NCBI GenBank assembly: GCA_049323275.1 | Contig: JBMOOM010000050.1 | Coordinates: 28,340-92,339, forward strand | Direction of reading: 5' to 3' | DNA length: 64,000 bases | Source of the DNA: Taklimakanibacter sp049323275 | GTDB taxonomy: Bacteria > Pseudomonadota > Alphaproteobacteria > Rhizobiales > Aestuariivirgaceae | In this document: in pieces, positions 36,494-45,051 of the stretch | Numbering within the stretch: position 1 is the first letter of the stretch | Layout: every line of letters starts with the position of its first letter | Program-made: the position numbers and the translations under genes | Notes under the pieces: model-generated | What the model was told of the DNA's origin: nothing | Database searches by the model: none | What the model saw: only the letters and a program-made list of their open reading frames with translations

Positions 36494-37696
36494 ATGACCT
36501 CTCTTTGCGCCTCGGCCCTTCTCGACAGCATCACCAGAGCCAGCCGCGACGAGCCCGATTCGGGCATCATGGCGGCGGTCAATCACGGCATCGCGAAGCC
36601 CGGCATCATTCCGCTGTGGTCGGGCGAGGGCAATCTGCCGACGCCGGAGGCCTTCTGCCGCCCTGCCATCGAAAGCCTGCTCAAGGGCGAGACCTTCTAT
36701 ACCTGGCAGCGCGGCATCCCGCCTCTGCGCGAGGCCTTGGCGCGCTATCACAGCCGCCATTACGGCCGGACCTTCGAAGCGGAGAGTTTCTTCGTCACCG
36801 GCGGCGGCATGCAGGCGATCCAGACCATCCTGCAGATGATCGCCGGCAACGGCGACGAGATCGTCCTGCCGACGCCGGCCTGGCCCAATTACGCAGGCCC
36901 CATGCGGCTCATGGGCGCGAAGCCGGTCGAGGTGGCGCTCGATTTCGCCAATGGCCGCTGGCATCTCGATCTCGACAAGCTCTTTGCGGCGATCACGCCC
37001 AGAAGCAAGGCGATCGTGCTCAATTCGCCCTCCAATCCGGTGGGCTGGACGGCGAGCCTCGACGACCTGAAGGCGGTGCGCGACGAATGCCGCAAGCGCG
37101 GCCTGTGGATCGTCGGCGACGAGGTCTATTCCCGCTTCTATTATGGCGACAAGGGCGAAGCCCGGGCGCCGTCCTTCCTCGATATCTGCGATACGGAGGA
37201 GCGGCTTCTCCTTGCCAATACCTTCTCCAAGAACTGGGCGATGACCGGCTGGCGGGTCGGCTGGCTGCAGGCGCCGAAGGCTGTCGGCCCCGCGATCGAG
37301 CGCATCATCCAATACAACACGTCGGGCACCGCCGCCTTCCTGCAGCAGGGCTGCGCGGTGGCGCTCGACGAGGGCGAGGATTTCATCGCCGCGCAAGTGG
37401 CGAAGGCGCGCGCCAATCGCGATCTGGTCGCCGCCGCCTTGCGCGCGCATCCGCAGATCCGCTTCGAGTTGCCGAAGGGCGCGTTCTACATGTTCTTCGC
37501 GCTCGACGGCATGACCGACTCGCTTGCCACCACCTATCGCATCATCGACGAGGCCGGAATCGGCCTCGCGCCCGGCGGCACTTTCGGGCCTGGAGGCGAA
37601 GGTTTCCTGCGCATGTGTTTTCTGCGCGATCCGGCGAAGCTCGGCGAGGCGATGGACCGCTTCAGCACCTGGCTGAAGACGTCGAAGCCGGTCTGA
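36494..37696 (+). CDS. PLP-dependent aminotransferase, class I
   Basis: 400 residues from ATG 36494; an earlier in-frame ATG at 36434 would place the mscL terminator inside the gene and is rejected. Fold-type I features: GEGNLPTPEAF near residue 30, GGGMQAIQTIL, NSPSNPVGW in place of NPxNPTG, DEVYSRFYY, and PLP-lysine motif NTFSKNWAMTGWRVGW. Similar in style to aspartate/tyrosine aminotransferases and their AAT-like relatives. No operon partner; substrate unknown. Confidence 0.88.
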   Translation: MTSLCASALLDSITRASRDEPDSGIMAAVNHGIAKPGIIPLWSGEGNLPTPEAFCRPAIESLLKGETFYTWQRGIPPLREALARYHSRHYGRTFEAESFFVTGGGMQAIQTILQMIAGNGDEIVLPTPAWPNYAGPMRLMGAKPVEVALDFANGRWHLDLDKLFAAITPRSKAIVLNSPSNPVGWTASLDDLKAVRDECRKRGLWIVGDEVYSRFYYGDKGEARAPSFLDICDTEERLLLANTFSKNWAMTGWRVGWLQAPKAVGPAIERIIQYNTSGTAAFLQQGCAVALDEGEDFIAAQVAKARANRDLVAAALRAHPQIRFELPKGAFYMFFALDGMTDSLATTYRIIDEAGIGLAPGGTFGPGGEGFLRMCFLRDPAKLGEAMDRFSTWLKTSKPV

Positions 37697-38040
37697 TCAA
37701 ATTTTTCGCAGGCGCGAAGGCGTGCTGCCCGAGCAGGCATTGCAATGCACAATGAGAAGGCAGGGGACGCTTGTCGCTGCCTGCCGTTGATTCTTGCAAT
37801 TCTTAATTTAATCCCAATATCAATTAGTTATAAAATTTCTAATGAGTGTCCACCAGGCTGGCACGGCCATTGCTACGGATATTGCATCGCAATATGTGAT
37901 TGGGGTTCCTCCCATCTCCTCAAGAAGCAATTGCGCAAACTCAGGTGCTCGTGGGTTCCCCCCAACTTCGCACCAGGGGGCGGGCCGGTGAATGGTTGCG
38001 CCGGTCTGCCCCCGCCCATTTTTTCACAGGATATTCCTTT
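37697..38040. other. AT-richer intergenic stretch with inverted repeats
   Basis: 344 bases between two convergent genes, visibly lower in GC than its surroundings around 37785-37860. It contains the hairpin ATATTGC-ATC-GCAATAT (37879-37895), an AGGCAG/CTGCCT stem near 37762-37790, and a GC-rich hairpin with a T-run near its end. A possible 133-residue frame from 37745 has several Cys residues but no motif, overlaps the neighbouring gene and is not called. Confidence 0.5.
37976..38024 (+). terminator. Terminator-like hairpin with T-run
   Basis: A GC-rich structure with arms around CCGG (37985-37988 and 38001-38004) flanked by G-rich (37976-37984) and C-rich (38008-38016) runs, followed by ATTTTTT at 38018-38024. 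The stem is imperfect. It would end transcripts from the aminotransferase gene. Confidence 0.5.
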
Positions 38041-38991
38041 TCACGAGATATTCTGCCGCAGATCCTTGGCGATGGCTTTCTGCGCATCGAACTGGGCGCG
38101 CCGCCGCGCGATCTCTTCCGCCGAAAGCCTGTCGATATTGCTGTAGTCGAGCTTCCATTCGGCCGAGGCGCTCCACCGCAAGGGCGACTGCACGGTGGTC
38201 CGCGCCGCCGGTGCGTGACGAAGCAGCTCGAGGGCCAGGTCCAGCGTGAAATCCTGTGATGCCTCGTCCTTCGGCCGTCCGGCCGAATTGCCGAGTGGAA
38301 AATCCGAGAACAGGAAGCGCGGCACGCCGACATATTCGACGATGTCCTTGGCGGCGCCCATGACGACGGTGGCGACGCCGCTGCGCTCGAGGGCGCGCGC
38401 GGCGAGGCTCACCGTCTGGTGGCAGACCGGACAATTGGGCACCAGGATCGCCGCGTCGGCTTTGTCCTCCAGGCAGCGCCGGACGATTTCCGGGCAGTCG
38501 GCCGCGAGCGTCGTGCGATGGCTGCGATTGGTCGGTGCGCCGTGGAAGCGGGGCGTCAGCGCGCCGAACCGGCCTTGCGCCTGCGCCCGCCGCATCGCCG
38601 CGAGCGGAAAATAGGTGCCCTGGTCTTCCGCCGTCGTATGGGCGCGATCGATGGCGACATGCGAGATGCGCAGATCGTGATCCTTGTCCGTGTCGCCGGA
38701 ATAGACCTGATAGAATTTCGCCGCCGCATTATAGGGGGCGCCCGGTCCCTGGTCGCCCTTATGGGGCTGATAGGGCGCGGCGGTGGTGATGAGCGCGATG
38801 CGGCATTCAGCCAGCGGCTTGGCAAGCCGGGTGAAGGGCACATCCGCATGATGCGCCCAGCGATAGGGCGCACCATAGCCGAGCGCCGCATAATAATCGC
38901 GGATCCGTGCGAGATAGGGAATGGGCGCATCGAGCGGCTCGGCGAAACCGAAGTCCTGCCGCTCGTCGCCTGTTCGGTCCGTCTCCGTCAT
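38041..38991 (-). CDS. Glycine/sarcosine/betaine reductase component B-like protein
   Basis: 316 residues resembling the GrdB/PrdB selenoprotein family. The NCPVCHQT segment near residue 190 contains a CxxC where true GrdB proteins have selenocysteine in a UxxC-type motif, so this is a cysteine version. Other family blocks seen are ALITTAAPYQP near residue 70, LRISHVAID, and GVPRFLFSDFPLGNSAGRP. Grd systems are anaerobic multi-protein reductases; their partners are not here. The role in this organism is unknown. Divergent from the nucleotidyltransferase by a short gap. Confidence 0.8.
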   Translation of the reverse strand: MTETDRTGDERQDFGFAEPLDAPIPYLARIRDYYAALGYGAPYRWAHHADVPFTRLAKPLAECRIALITTAAPYQPHKGDQGPGAPYNAAAKFYQVYSGDTDKDHDLRISHVAIDRAHTTAEDQGTYFPLAAMRRAQAQGRFGALTPRFHGAPTNRSHRTTLAADCPEIVRRCLEDKADAAILVPNCPVCHQTVSLAARALERSGVATVVMGAAKDIVEYVGVPRFLFSDFPLGNSAGRPKDEASQDFTLDLALELLRHAPAARTTVQSPLRWSASAEWKLDYSNIDRLSAEEIARRRAQFDAQKAIAKDLRQNIS

Positions 38992-39026
38992 GATAGGAGC
39001 TTGCCACTGTGAGAGGCGGGGCGCAA

Positions 39027-39857
39027 ATGGCGATGATACGCAACATCGGGGCGGGTATGGACGAGGCGGTGGTCGCGCGCATCGAGGCGCGCCTTGCCGA
39101 TATCCGCCGCGATCACCGGGTGGCGATCCCGCTCGCCATCGAAAGCGGCAGCCGGGCCTGGGGTTTTCCCTCGCCCGACAGCGATTATGATTGCCGTTTC
39201 GTCTTTGTCCGTCCGCTCGATCATTATCTTTCCCTGTGGCAGCGCCGCGATGTCATCGAGACGCCGATGGATGGCATTCTCGACGTCAATGGCTGGGATC
39301 TCGGCAAGGCCCTCAAGCTCCTGCTCAAGGGCAATGCCGTGATCATCGAATGGCTGCAATCGCCCATTGCCTATGGCGTCGATGCCGATTTCCGCCGGGA
39401 ATTCCTCGACCTCGCCCGCAAGGCCACCGATCGCCGCCTGGTGGCGCGCCATTATCTGCATCTGGGCGAGCATCAGCGGCGTGTCCATTTTGGCGATGAC
39501 AGCATCGTCGCGCTGAAGAAGATATTCTATGCGCTTCGCCCGGCTGCTGCCTTGCGCTGGCTGCGCCATCACCCCGATGAAGCCGTGGCGCCCATGCACT
39601 TTCCGACCTTGCTCACGGGGTGTGAGGCGCCCGCCCCGGTCATCGGGATCATCGAGGATCTCTTGGCCCGCAAAGCCGTCACGCGCGAGCTGGGGACGGG
39701 TCCGCTGCCCGCGCCGGTGTTGGCCTTCATTGACCAGGAATTCGAGGAGGCGCAGAAAGCATTCCCTCGCGCCGAGCGCGACATCCGGCCGGAATCCCGC
39801 GATCGGGCGGAAGCCTTTTTCCAGATGATGGTCAGGCGGTTCTCATCACGGGTTTAA
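39027..39857 (+). CDS. Nucleotidyltransferase, RlaP/COG3541-like
   Basis: About 276 residues from ATG 39027; a GTG at 39009 is an alternative. The polymerase-beta-type active site reads ESGSRAWGFPSPDSDYDCRFVFV, with GS and the DxD pair intact, near residues 35-55. The helical remainder has the LLKGNAVIIEWLQSP and KKIFYALRPAAALRWL blocks typical of this group, which includes proteins predicted to act in RNA repair. No ligase or Hen1-like gene is next to it. Its stop overlaps the stop of the opposite methyltransferase gene. Confidence 0.8.
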   Translation: MAMIRNIGAGMDEAVVARIEARLADIRRDHRVAIPLAIESGSRAWGFPSPDSDYDCRFVFVRPLDHYLSLWQRRDVIETPMDGILDVNGWDLGKALKLLLKGNAVIIEWLQSPIAYGVDADFRREFLDLARKATDRRLVARHYLHLGEHQRRVHFGDDSIVALKKIFYALRPAAALRWLRHHPDEAVAPMHFPTLLTGCEAPAPVIGIIEDLLARKAVTRELGTGPLPAPVLAFIDQEFEEAQKAFPRAERDIRPESRDRAEAFFQMMVRRFSSRV

Positions 39858-41428
39858 TTCACGCTGTTGGGCAGCTCGCGCTCGCGCCTGGCGATGAAGT
39901 CGCGCAAGGCCTCATCGACCGCTTCGTCGAGCTTCGGCTCTTCATATTGGGCGAGCATGGCGCGCGCCTTCTCGCGTCCGCGCTGGTCATGGTCCTTGGC
40001 GCCCTCCGCCGACCATTGCTCGAAGGAATTGAAATCCATGATGCTCGGCATGAAGAAGGCGCTTTCGAAATGCTCGAGCGTATGCTGGGTGCCGAGGAAA
40101 TGCCCGGCCGGGCCCACTTCGCGCACCGCCTGCATCGCGTCCTTGAAATCGGCGAAGGAAATGCCCTGGCCATATTTGTACCAGGAGGCGAGCTGCTCGG
40201 TGTCGGTGACGAATTTGGAATAGCCGGCGCACAGGCCCGCTTCGAGCCAGCCCGCCACATGCCAGATGTAATGGGCGCCCGACAGGATGGCGGCATGCAT
40301 CAGCATATTCGCTTCATAGCCGGCCTGGGCGTCATTCACCTTGGAGCCGACATGGAAGCCCGAGGTGCGCCAGGGCAGCCTGTATTTCCGCGCCAGCGCG
40401 CCCATCAGATACATCATCTGCGCCGCTTCCGGCGTGCCCCCCATCGGCGCGCCCGACTTCATGTCGACCGTCACCATGAACTGGCCATAGAGCTGCGGGC
40501 TTCCCGGCCGCACCAGCTGCGTGAAGGCGAGGCCGGCCAGCGCCTCGGCATTGACCTGCGCCACGGCGCCGACCGAGGAGGCCGAGGTCGAGGCGCCGCA
40601 CAGCGCGAAAGGCGCCAGGATGCAGGGCTGGTTATGCGCCGCATAGACCTTCAGCGCGTCGAGCATGGTCGCGTCCCAGACCAGCGGCGAATTGCAGTTG
40701 GTGATCGACACGACGACGGTGTTGTCGCGCACGAAATCGTCGCCGAAGACGATGCCCGCCATCTTCATGACGTCCTCGGCGCGTTCCTTGGCGGTGACGA
40801 TGCCCATGAATGGCTTGTCGGAATATTTGAGCGCCGACTGGATGATATGGAGATGGCGCTTCGGCACCGGGATCTCCATCGGCTCGCAGATGATCGAGCT
40901 CGAGGAGTGGAGTGTCGGGGACATATAGCTGAGCTTGTGGAAATTATTGAGATCGGCGAGAGAGCCGTAGCGGCGCTGATTGTCGAGATCGCGCACATAG
41001 GGCGCGCCATACATCGGCACGAAGACCGAGTTCTTGCCGCCGATGGTCACCGAGCGCTCGGGGTTGCGCGCATGCTGGACGAATTCGGACGGGATCTGGC
41101 CGACGAGCTTCATGAGCAGGGCGCGGTCGATGCGCACCCGCGTCTCGCGCACATCGGCGCCCGCCTGCCTCCACATGGCGATCGCTTCGGCGTCGCGGAA
41201 TTCGCAGCCGACCTCCTCGAGGATCTTCAGCGATTCCTCGTGGATGAGCTCGATCGCCTCATCGGGCACGATCTCATAGACCGGGATGTTGCGGGTGAGA
41301 GCGGGGAAGGATGGCACCGCCTTGGCGCGCAGGGTTCTGCGGCCCTCGCGCCCGCCGCCGCGCCGCCCATGGGCGGAAACCTGCTTGGACATTTCATGCG
41401 TGTCGATGGCCGGGCGGGTGTTTTCCAT
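39854..41428 (-). CDS. Trimethylamine methyltransferase (MttB) family protein, non-pyrrolysine
   Basis: 524 residues. It has the MttB-family TIM-barrel features (IHEESLKILEEVGCEF near residue 65, GLCAGYSKFVTDTEQLASWY, GPAGHFLGTQHTLEHF). The frame is uninterrupted, so no in-frame UAG pyrrolysine codon is used, placing it with the MtgB-like branch that demethylates betaines and similar compounds. The N-terminal 40 residues are Arg/Gly rich and family-atypical. No corrinoid protein or reductive activase is nearby. It adjoins a LuxR regulator and an amine-type ABC operon. An internal Met at 41392 could be the start. Confidence 0.88.
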   Translation of the reverse strand: MENTRPAIDTHEMSKQVSAHGRRGGGREGRRTLRAKAVPSFPALTRNIPVYEIVPDEAIELIHEESLKILEEVGCEFRDAEAIAMWRQAGADVRETRVRIDRALLMKLVGQIPSEFVQHARNPERSVTIGGKNSVFVPMYGAPYVRDLDNQRRYGSLADLNNFHKLSYMSPTLHSSSSIICEPMEIPVPKRHLHIIQSALKYSDKPFMGIVTAKERAEDVMKMAGIVFGDDFVRDNTVVVSITNCNSPLVWDATMLDALKVYAAHNQPCILAPFALCGASTSASSVGAVAQVNAEALAGLAFTQLVRPGSPQLYGQFMVTVDMKSGAPMGGTPEAAQMMYLMGALARKYRLPWRTSGFHVGSKVNDAQAGYEANMLMHAAILSGAHYIWHVAGWLEAGLCAGYSKFVTDTEQLASWYKYGQGISFADFKDAMQAVREVGPAGHFLGTQHTLEHFESAFFMPSIMDFNSFEQWSAEGAKDHDQRGREKARAMLAQYEEPKLDEAVDEALRDFIARRERELPNSVN

Positions 41429-41484
41429 GGGGGGAGCCTAACCTTGCAGCCCGTCGCCTGTCTTCCGTAAAACGACGCTACGCC

Positions 41485-42330
41485 TCACTTCCCGCCCTCA
41501 TCGTCGGGGCCGAGGCCCTGTGAGATGGATGCGACGAAGCGCGAGAACAACTCGCCCTGCGAGCCGATGCCGAGTTTCATATAGATATTCTTGCGGTGGA
41601 TGCGCACGGTTCCGGTGGCGATGCCGAGGATCTTGCCGATCGCCTCCGAGGAATTGCCCTTGAGCACGAGTTCCGCGATTTCGCTTTCGCGCTGGGTGAG
41701 CCGGCCGTCGCCGAAACGATGGAAGGCGGTGACGAGGAGCCGCTCGGTCTCGTTGACTTTTGGATCGGGGCCGGCGCCGGAAAACCGGCTCTCGATGTCT
41801 CTCCAGTGATGGGTCGCCGCGGCGACGACCAGCGGCGCTATGCTTTGCAGCCTCTTCCGCTCCCGCGTGGCGAAGGCCTGCAGTCGCCCGGCGTCTCGCA
41901 TCAGCGAGATGACGATCCGCGTTCCGGTCTTGATCGGCACGAAGAAGGCGATCTCTTCCGACAGCCCCGTCTGCACATAATAAGAGCGGAAATATTCGCT
42001 TTGCGGAAACCGGTCCGGCGCCAGGTCGGCGACCCGGTGCGGCCCTGGCCCCCAGGTCTCGGGCCGCGCGATGAACAGGGGATCGAGCAGGTAAGGGCCG
42101 GCCTGGTAGTCGTCGACGAAGACGCGCCTTTTCGCCGCCGGGAAAGTGTCGAACAGGTCGAGCGGCCGGGCGCCATGGCAATAGGCGAAAATCACCGAAT
42201 AGTTGAAGGGCGCCACATGTTTGAGCGCGTCGATCAGCGCGGGAGCGAATTCCGTCGTGCCGATGGCGGCGACGGTCGCCGCCAGGCTGTCATTCCAGGC
42301 CTTTTCGCCGATATCGGCTACGCTGGTCAT
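41485..42330 (-). CDS. LuxR-type transcriptional regulator
   Basis: 281 residues from ATG 42330; an in-frame start at 42363 would overlie the palindromes in the promoter. C-terminal LuxR helix-turn-helix: LTQRESEIAELVLKGNSSEA, IATGTVRIHRKNIYMKLGI. The N-terminal 190 residues form a sensory region without a receiver signature, similar to that of other alphaproteobacterial solo regulators; ligand unknown. It diverges from the second amine-type ABC operon and probably controls it, and perhaps the MttB-like gene behind it. Confidence 0.88.
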   Translation of the reverse strand: MTSVADIGEKAWNDSLAATVAAIGTTEFAPALIDALKHVAPFNYSVIFAYCHGARPLDLFDTFPAAKRRVFVDDYQAGPYLLDPLFIARPETWGPGPHRVADLAPDRFPQSEYFRSYYVQTGLSEEIAFFVPIKTGTRIVISLMRDAGRLQAFATRERKRLQSIAPLVVAAATHHWRDIESRFSGAGPDPKVNETERLLVTAFHRFGDGRLTQRESEIAELVLKGNSSEAIGKILGIATGTVRIHRKNIYMKLGIGSQGELFSRFVASISQGLGPDDEGGK

Positions 42331-42335
42331 GCGCC

Positions 42336-42402
42336 TATCCCATTTAGGATATATACAGTTCAAGTCCCGACTGCGATCATTTTACCACCTGTGGGATATA
42401 TC
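42336..42402. promoter_or_regulatory. Palindrome pair between LuxR gene and ABC operon
   Basis: TATCC-N6-GGATA (42336-42351) lies just upstream of the LuxR start, and GATATATC (42395-42402) is a perfect 8-bp palindrome 47 bases further on; both contain GGATATAT. TATCCCA (42336-42342) and TGGGATA (42392-42398) are also inverted to each other. Likely binding sites for the divergent regulator. Confidence 0.5.
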
Positions 42403-42433
42403 GCCAGAGCCCCGTCGCGGACGTTCATTGTTC

Positions 42434-43555
42434 ATGACCCAGAAAATCGTCCCGGACATCTCTTTCCGCGCCGTGTCGAAGCGCTATGGCGAGGTGCTGG
42501 CCGTCGACCGCGTCGATCTCGATCTGCCCAAGGGATCCTTCGTCTCGCTTCTCGGACCGTCGGGCTGCGGCAAGACCACCTGCCTGCGCATGATGGCGGG
42601 TTTCGAGCAGCCGAGCGAAGGCGAGGTTTTCATCCGCGGCGACAATGTCACCGGGGTGCCGGCCTATAGGCGCCCGGTCAATATGGTGTTCCAGCATTAT
42701 GCGCTGTTCCCGCATCTGAATGTCGCCGACAACATCTCCTATGGGCTGCGCCAGCGCGCGCCCAGGCCGCCGCGCGAGGAGATCGCCAGGGCGGTCGACG
42801 AGGCGCTGGCGATGGTTCGGTTGCAAGGCTATGGCCAGCGCCGGACCTGGGAATTGTCGGGCGGCCAGCAGCAGCGCGTGGCGCTCGCCCGCGCTCTGAT
42901 CAATCGTCCGGCGGTGCTGCTGCTCGACGAGCCTCTGGCGGCGCTCGACCGCAAGCTGCGCCACGACATGCAGATCGAATTGCAGAATCTGCAGCGCAAT
43001 GTCGGCATCACCTTTCTCCTCGTCACGCATGACCAGGAAGAGGCGCTGTCGATGTCGGACCGCGTCTGCATCATGAAGGAAGGCCGGCTCGTCCAGACCG
43101 GCACGCCGCGCGAGCTCTATGACGAGCCGGTCAATGGTTATGTGGCCGATTTCGTCGGCAAGTCGAATTTCTTCACCGGCATCGCCGGCAGCCTGCGCAG
43201 CGGCCTCATCGATGTGGCGCTCGCCGACGGCATGAAGGCGACCGGGCGTGCCTCGCGTTCGACGGCATCGCCGCAAGCCGGCGAGACCGTGCTGGTGAGC
43301 GTGCGCCCCGAGCAGATCCGGCTGGCCGCCGCCGAGACCGACCTGCCTAACCAGGTCGCTTTCCGCGCCCGAGCGAAAGTGCTCAACCGCATCTTCCTCG
43401 GCGAGCAGACGGAATATCTGGTGGCGCATGAGAAGCTCGGTGAATTCATGGTCAGGAGCCCGCGCCAGGGCAATCCGGCTTTGGCCTTCGAGATCGGCGA
43501 CAAGGTTGCGGTCGGCTGGCCGCCCGATGCCGCTTTGATCCTCGCCAAGGATTGA
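42434..43555 (+). CDS. ABC transporter ATP-binding protein, PotA-like (second system)
   Basis: 373 residues from ATG 42434 (MTQKIVPD). No clear ribosome site precedes it. Walker A GPSGCGKTT (about 41-49), signature LSGGQQQR, Walker B LLLDEPLAALD, H-loop THDQEEA, then a TOBE-like C-terminal domain. First gene of the second polyamine-type importer, with order ATPase, binding protein, permease, permease, unlike the first system at 1-3742. Confidence 0.93.
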   Translation: MTQKIVPDISFRAVSKRYGEVLAVDRVDLDLPKGSFVSLLGPSGCGKTTCLRMMAGFEQPSEGEVFIRGDNVTGVPAYRRPVNMVFQHYALFPHLNVADNISYGLRQRAPRPPREEIARAVDEALAMVRLQGYGQRRTWELSGGQQQRVALARALINRPAVLLLDEPLAALDRKLRHDMQIELQNLQRNVGITFLLVTHDQEEALSMSDRVCIMKEGRLVQTGTPRELYDEPVNGYVADFVGKSNFFTGIAGSLRSGLIDVALADGMKATGRASRSTASPQAGETVLVSVRPEQIRLAAAETDLPNQVAFRARAKVLNRIFLGEQTEYLVAHEKLGEFMVRSPRQGNPALAFEIGDKVAVGWPPDAALILAKD

Positions 43556-43587
43556 GTGCGTAGACAGAAACGATCAGGAGGAAACAA

Positions 43588-44736
43588 ATGGCAGACGACA
43601 GGATCATCACACCGCAGAAATTCATGGACGAGCTGCGCCGCTTTCAGAAGGGCTCGGTCACCCGCAGGCATTTTCTCGGCGTCACCGGCCTGGGCGTGGC
43701 GACCGCGGTATTGGGCGGCGCCATGCCGGGGCTTAAGGCTCGCAAGGCCTATGCGGCCTTGTCCGGCACGGTGAACCTCACCACCTGGCCCAATTACCAT
43801 AATCAGGAAAATCTCGACGCCTTCACCAAGAAGACCGGCGTCACCATCAACATGAATGTGTTCGGCTCGAATGAAGAGATGCTGGCCAAGCTCCAGGCCG
43901 GCTCGACCGGCTGGGACGTCTTCGTGCCGACCAATTATACGATCAGCACCTATAAGGGCCTCGATCTCATCGAGCCGCTCGACCTCAAGCTCCTGCCCAA
44001 TTACGACGTGGCGAGCCAGGACCAGCGCTTCACCTCGGAAGGCACGATCGATGGCACCGTCTATGCGGTGCCGAAGAACTGGGGCACCACCGGCTTCGTC
44101 ATCAACACCAAGAACGTCACCCAGAATCCGACCAGCTGGAAGGAGTTCTGGGATCTGACCAAGGGCCCGCTTTCCGGCCGCGTGATGGTGCATGACTATC
44201 AGCTCACCACCATCGGCAACGCGCTCAAATATTTCGGCTATTCCTTCAACTCGAATGACGAGAAGCAGCTGGCCGAGGCCGAGAAGCTGATGCTCGAGGC
44301 GAAACCGCATCTCTTCGCCATCAACTCCGACTATCAGCCCTCGATGCGCAATGGCGATGCCTGGGTGTCGGTGGCCTGGACCGGCGATGCGACTCAGCTG
44401 CATCGCGACATCCCGGAAATCCAGTATGTGCTGGGCAAGGAGGGCGGCGAGATCTGGACGGACTATTTCGCCATTCCGAAGGGCGCCGCCAACAAGGAGG
44501 CCGCCTATGCGCTGATCGACTGGCTGCTGACGCCCGAGATCAACGCCAAGGAGGTCCAGGCGCATGGCTATCCCTCGACCGACGCCCGCACCAACAAGCT
44601 GGTGCCGAAGGAGATGCTGGAGAACCCGATCCTCTACCCGGCCAAGGATCTGCTCACCAATCTCGAATTCGGCGCCGCGGCGACGCTGACCAACCCGCTG
44701 CGCGCCGAGATCATGGCCCGCTTCAAGTCGGCTTGA
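43588..44736 (+). CDS. Polyamine-type substrate-binding protein, Tat-exported (second system)
   Basis: 382 residues with a long N-terminal region and a twin-arginine signal TRRHFLGVTGLGVATAVLGG. The mature part has the PotD-like LTTWPNYHNQENLDAF and NEEMLAKLQAGSTGWDVFVP stretches. AGGAGG lies upstream of the ATG. Periplasmic receptor for the importer. It is separated from its permease genes by about 315 bases that contain a repeat. Confidence 0.92.
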   Translation: MADDRIITPQKFMDELRRFQKGSVTRRHFLGVTGLGVATAVLGGAMPGLKARKAYAALSGTVNLTTWPNYHNQENLDAFTKKTGVTINMNVFGSNEEMLAKLQAGSTGWDVFVPTNYTISTYKGLDLIEPLDLKLLPNYDVASQDQRFTSEGTIDGTVYAVPKNWGTTGFVINTKNVTQNPTSWKEFWDLTKGPLSGRVMVHDYQLTTIGNALKYFGYSFNSNDEKQLAEAEKLMLEAKPHLFAINSDYQPSMRNGDAWVSVAWTGDATQLHRDIPEIQYVLGKEGGEIWTDYFAIPKGAANKEAAYALIDWLLTPEINAKEVQAHGYPSTDARTNKLVPKEMLENPILYPAKDLLTNLEFGAAATLTNPLRAEIMARFKSA

Positions 44737-45051
44737 TGACAAGGCGAGAGCTTCCCGCCCACGCGGGAAGCTTCAGAGCCCATGCTCATTCTCCCTTCTC
44801 CCGCTTGCGGGAGAAGGTGCCCGATAGGGCGGATGAGGGTGTTGGCTCAGTTCACGATAGCCCTTCAAGAGAACAAAATGACCAGGCTTCACGACTTCCC
44901 ATGCTTGCGGCTCTACAGAAGCTGAGAGAACACCCTCATCCGGCCTTTGGCCACCTTCTCCCGCAGGCGGGAGAAGGGAAGGTCAGGCAAGGCCGTGCAG
45001 GCTTCGACGGATTTCCCCTGACGGTCCTGCGCTGCGCGGGGCGAGGGTAAG
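44737..45051. other. Intra-operon spacer
   Basis: 315 bases between binding-protein and permease genes. It is mostly filled by the inverted repeat pair described separately. An open frame exists on the plus strand but carries repeat sequence and no motif, so no gene is called. The ribosome site GAGGGTAAG before 45052 is at its end. Confidence 0.7.
44793..44978. repeat. Inverted pair of hairpin repeats inside an ABC operon
   Basis: Copy A (44793-44843) begins CCCTTCTCCCGC-TTGC-GGGAGAAGG and ends GGATGAGGGTGTT; copy B (44929-44978) is its reverse complement with small changes. Each copy has its own CTTCTCCCGC/GCGGGAGAAG hairpin. This repeat unit is common between genes in Hyphomicrobiales. Here it splits the binding-protein gene from the permeases, and might modulate read-through. 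Confidence 0.85.

Noticed and set aside
37745..38146. Possible 133-residue Cys-containing protein
   Set aside because: Overlaps the GrdB-like gene by about 100 bases, has no convincing ribosome site, and the centre holds hairpins rather than coding bias.
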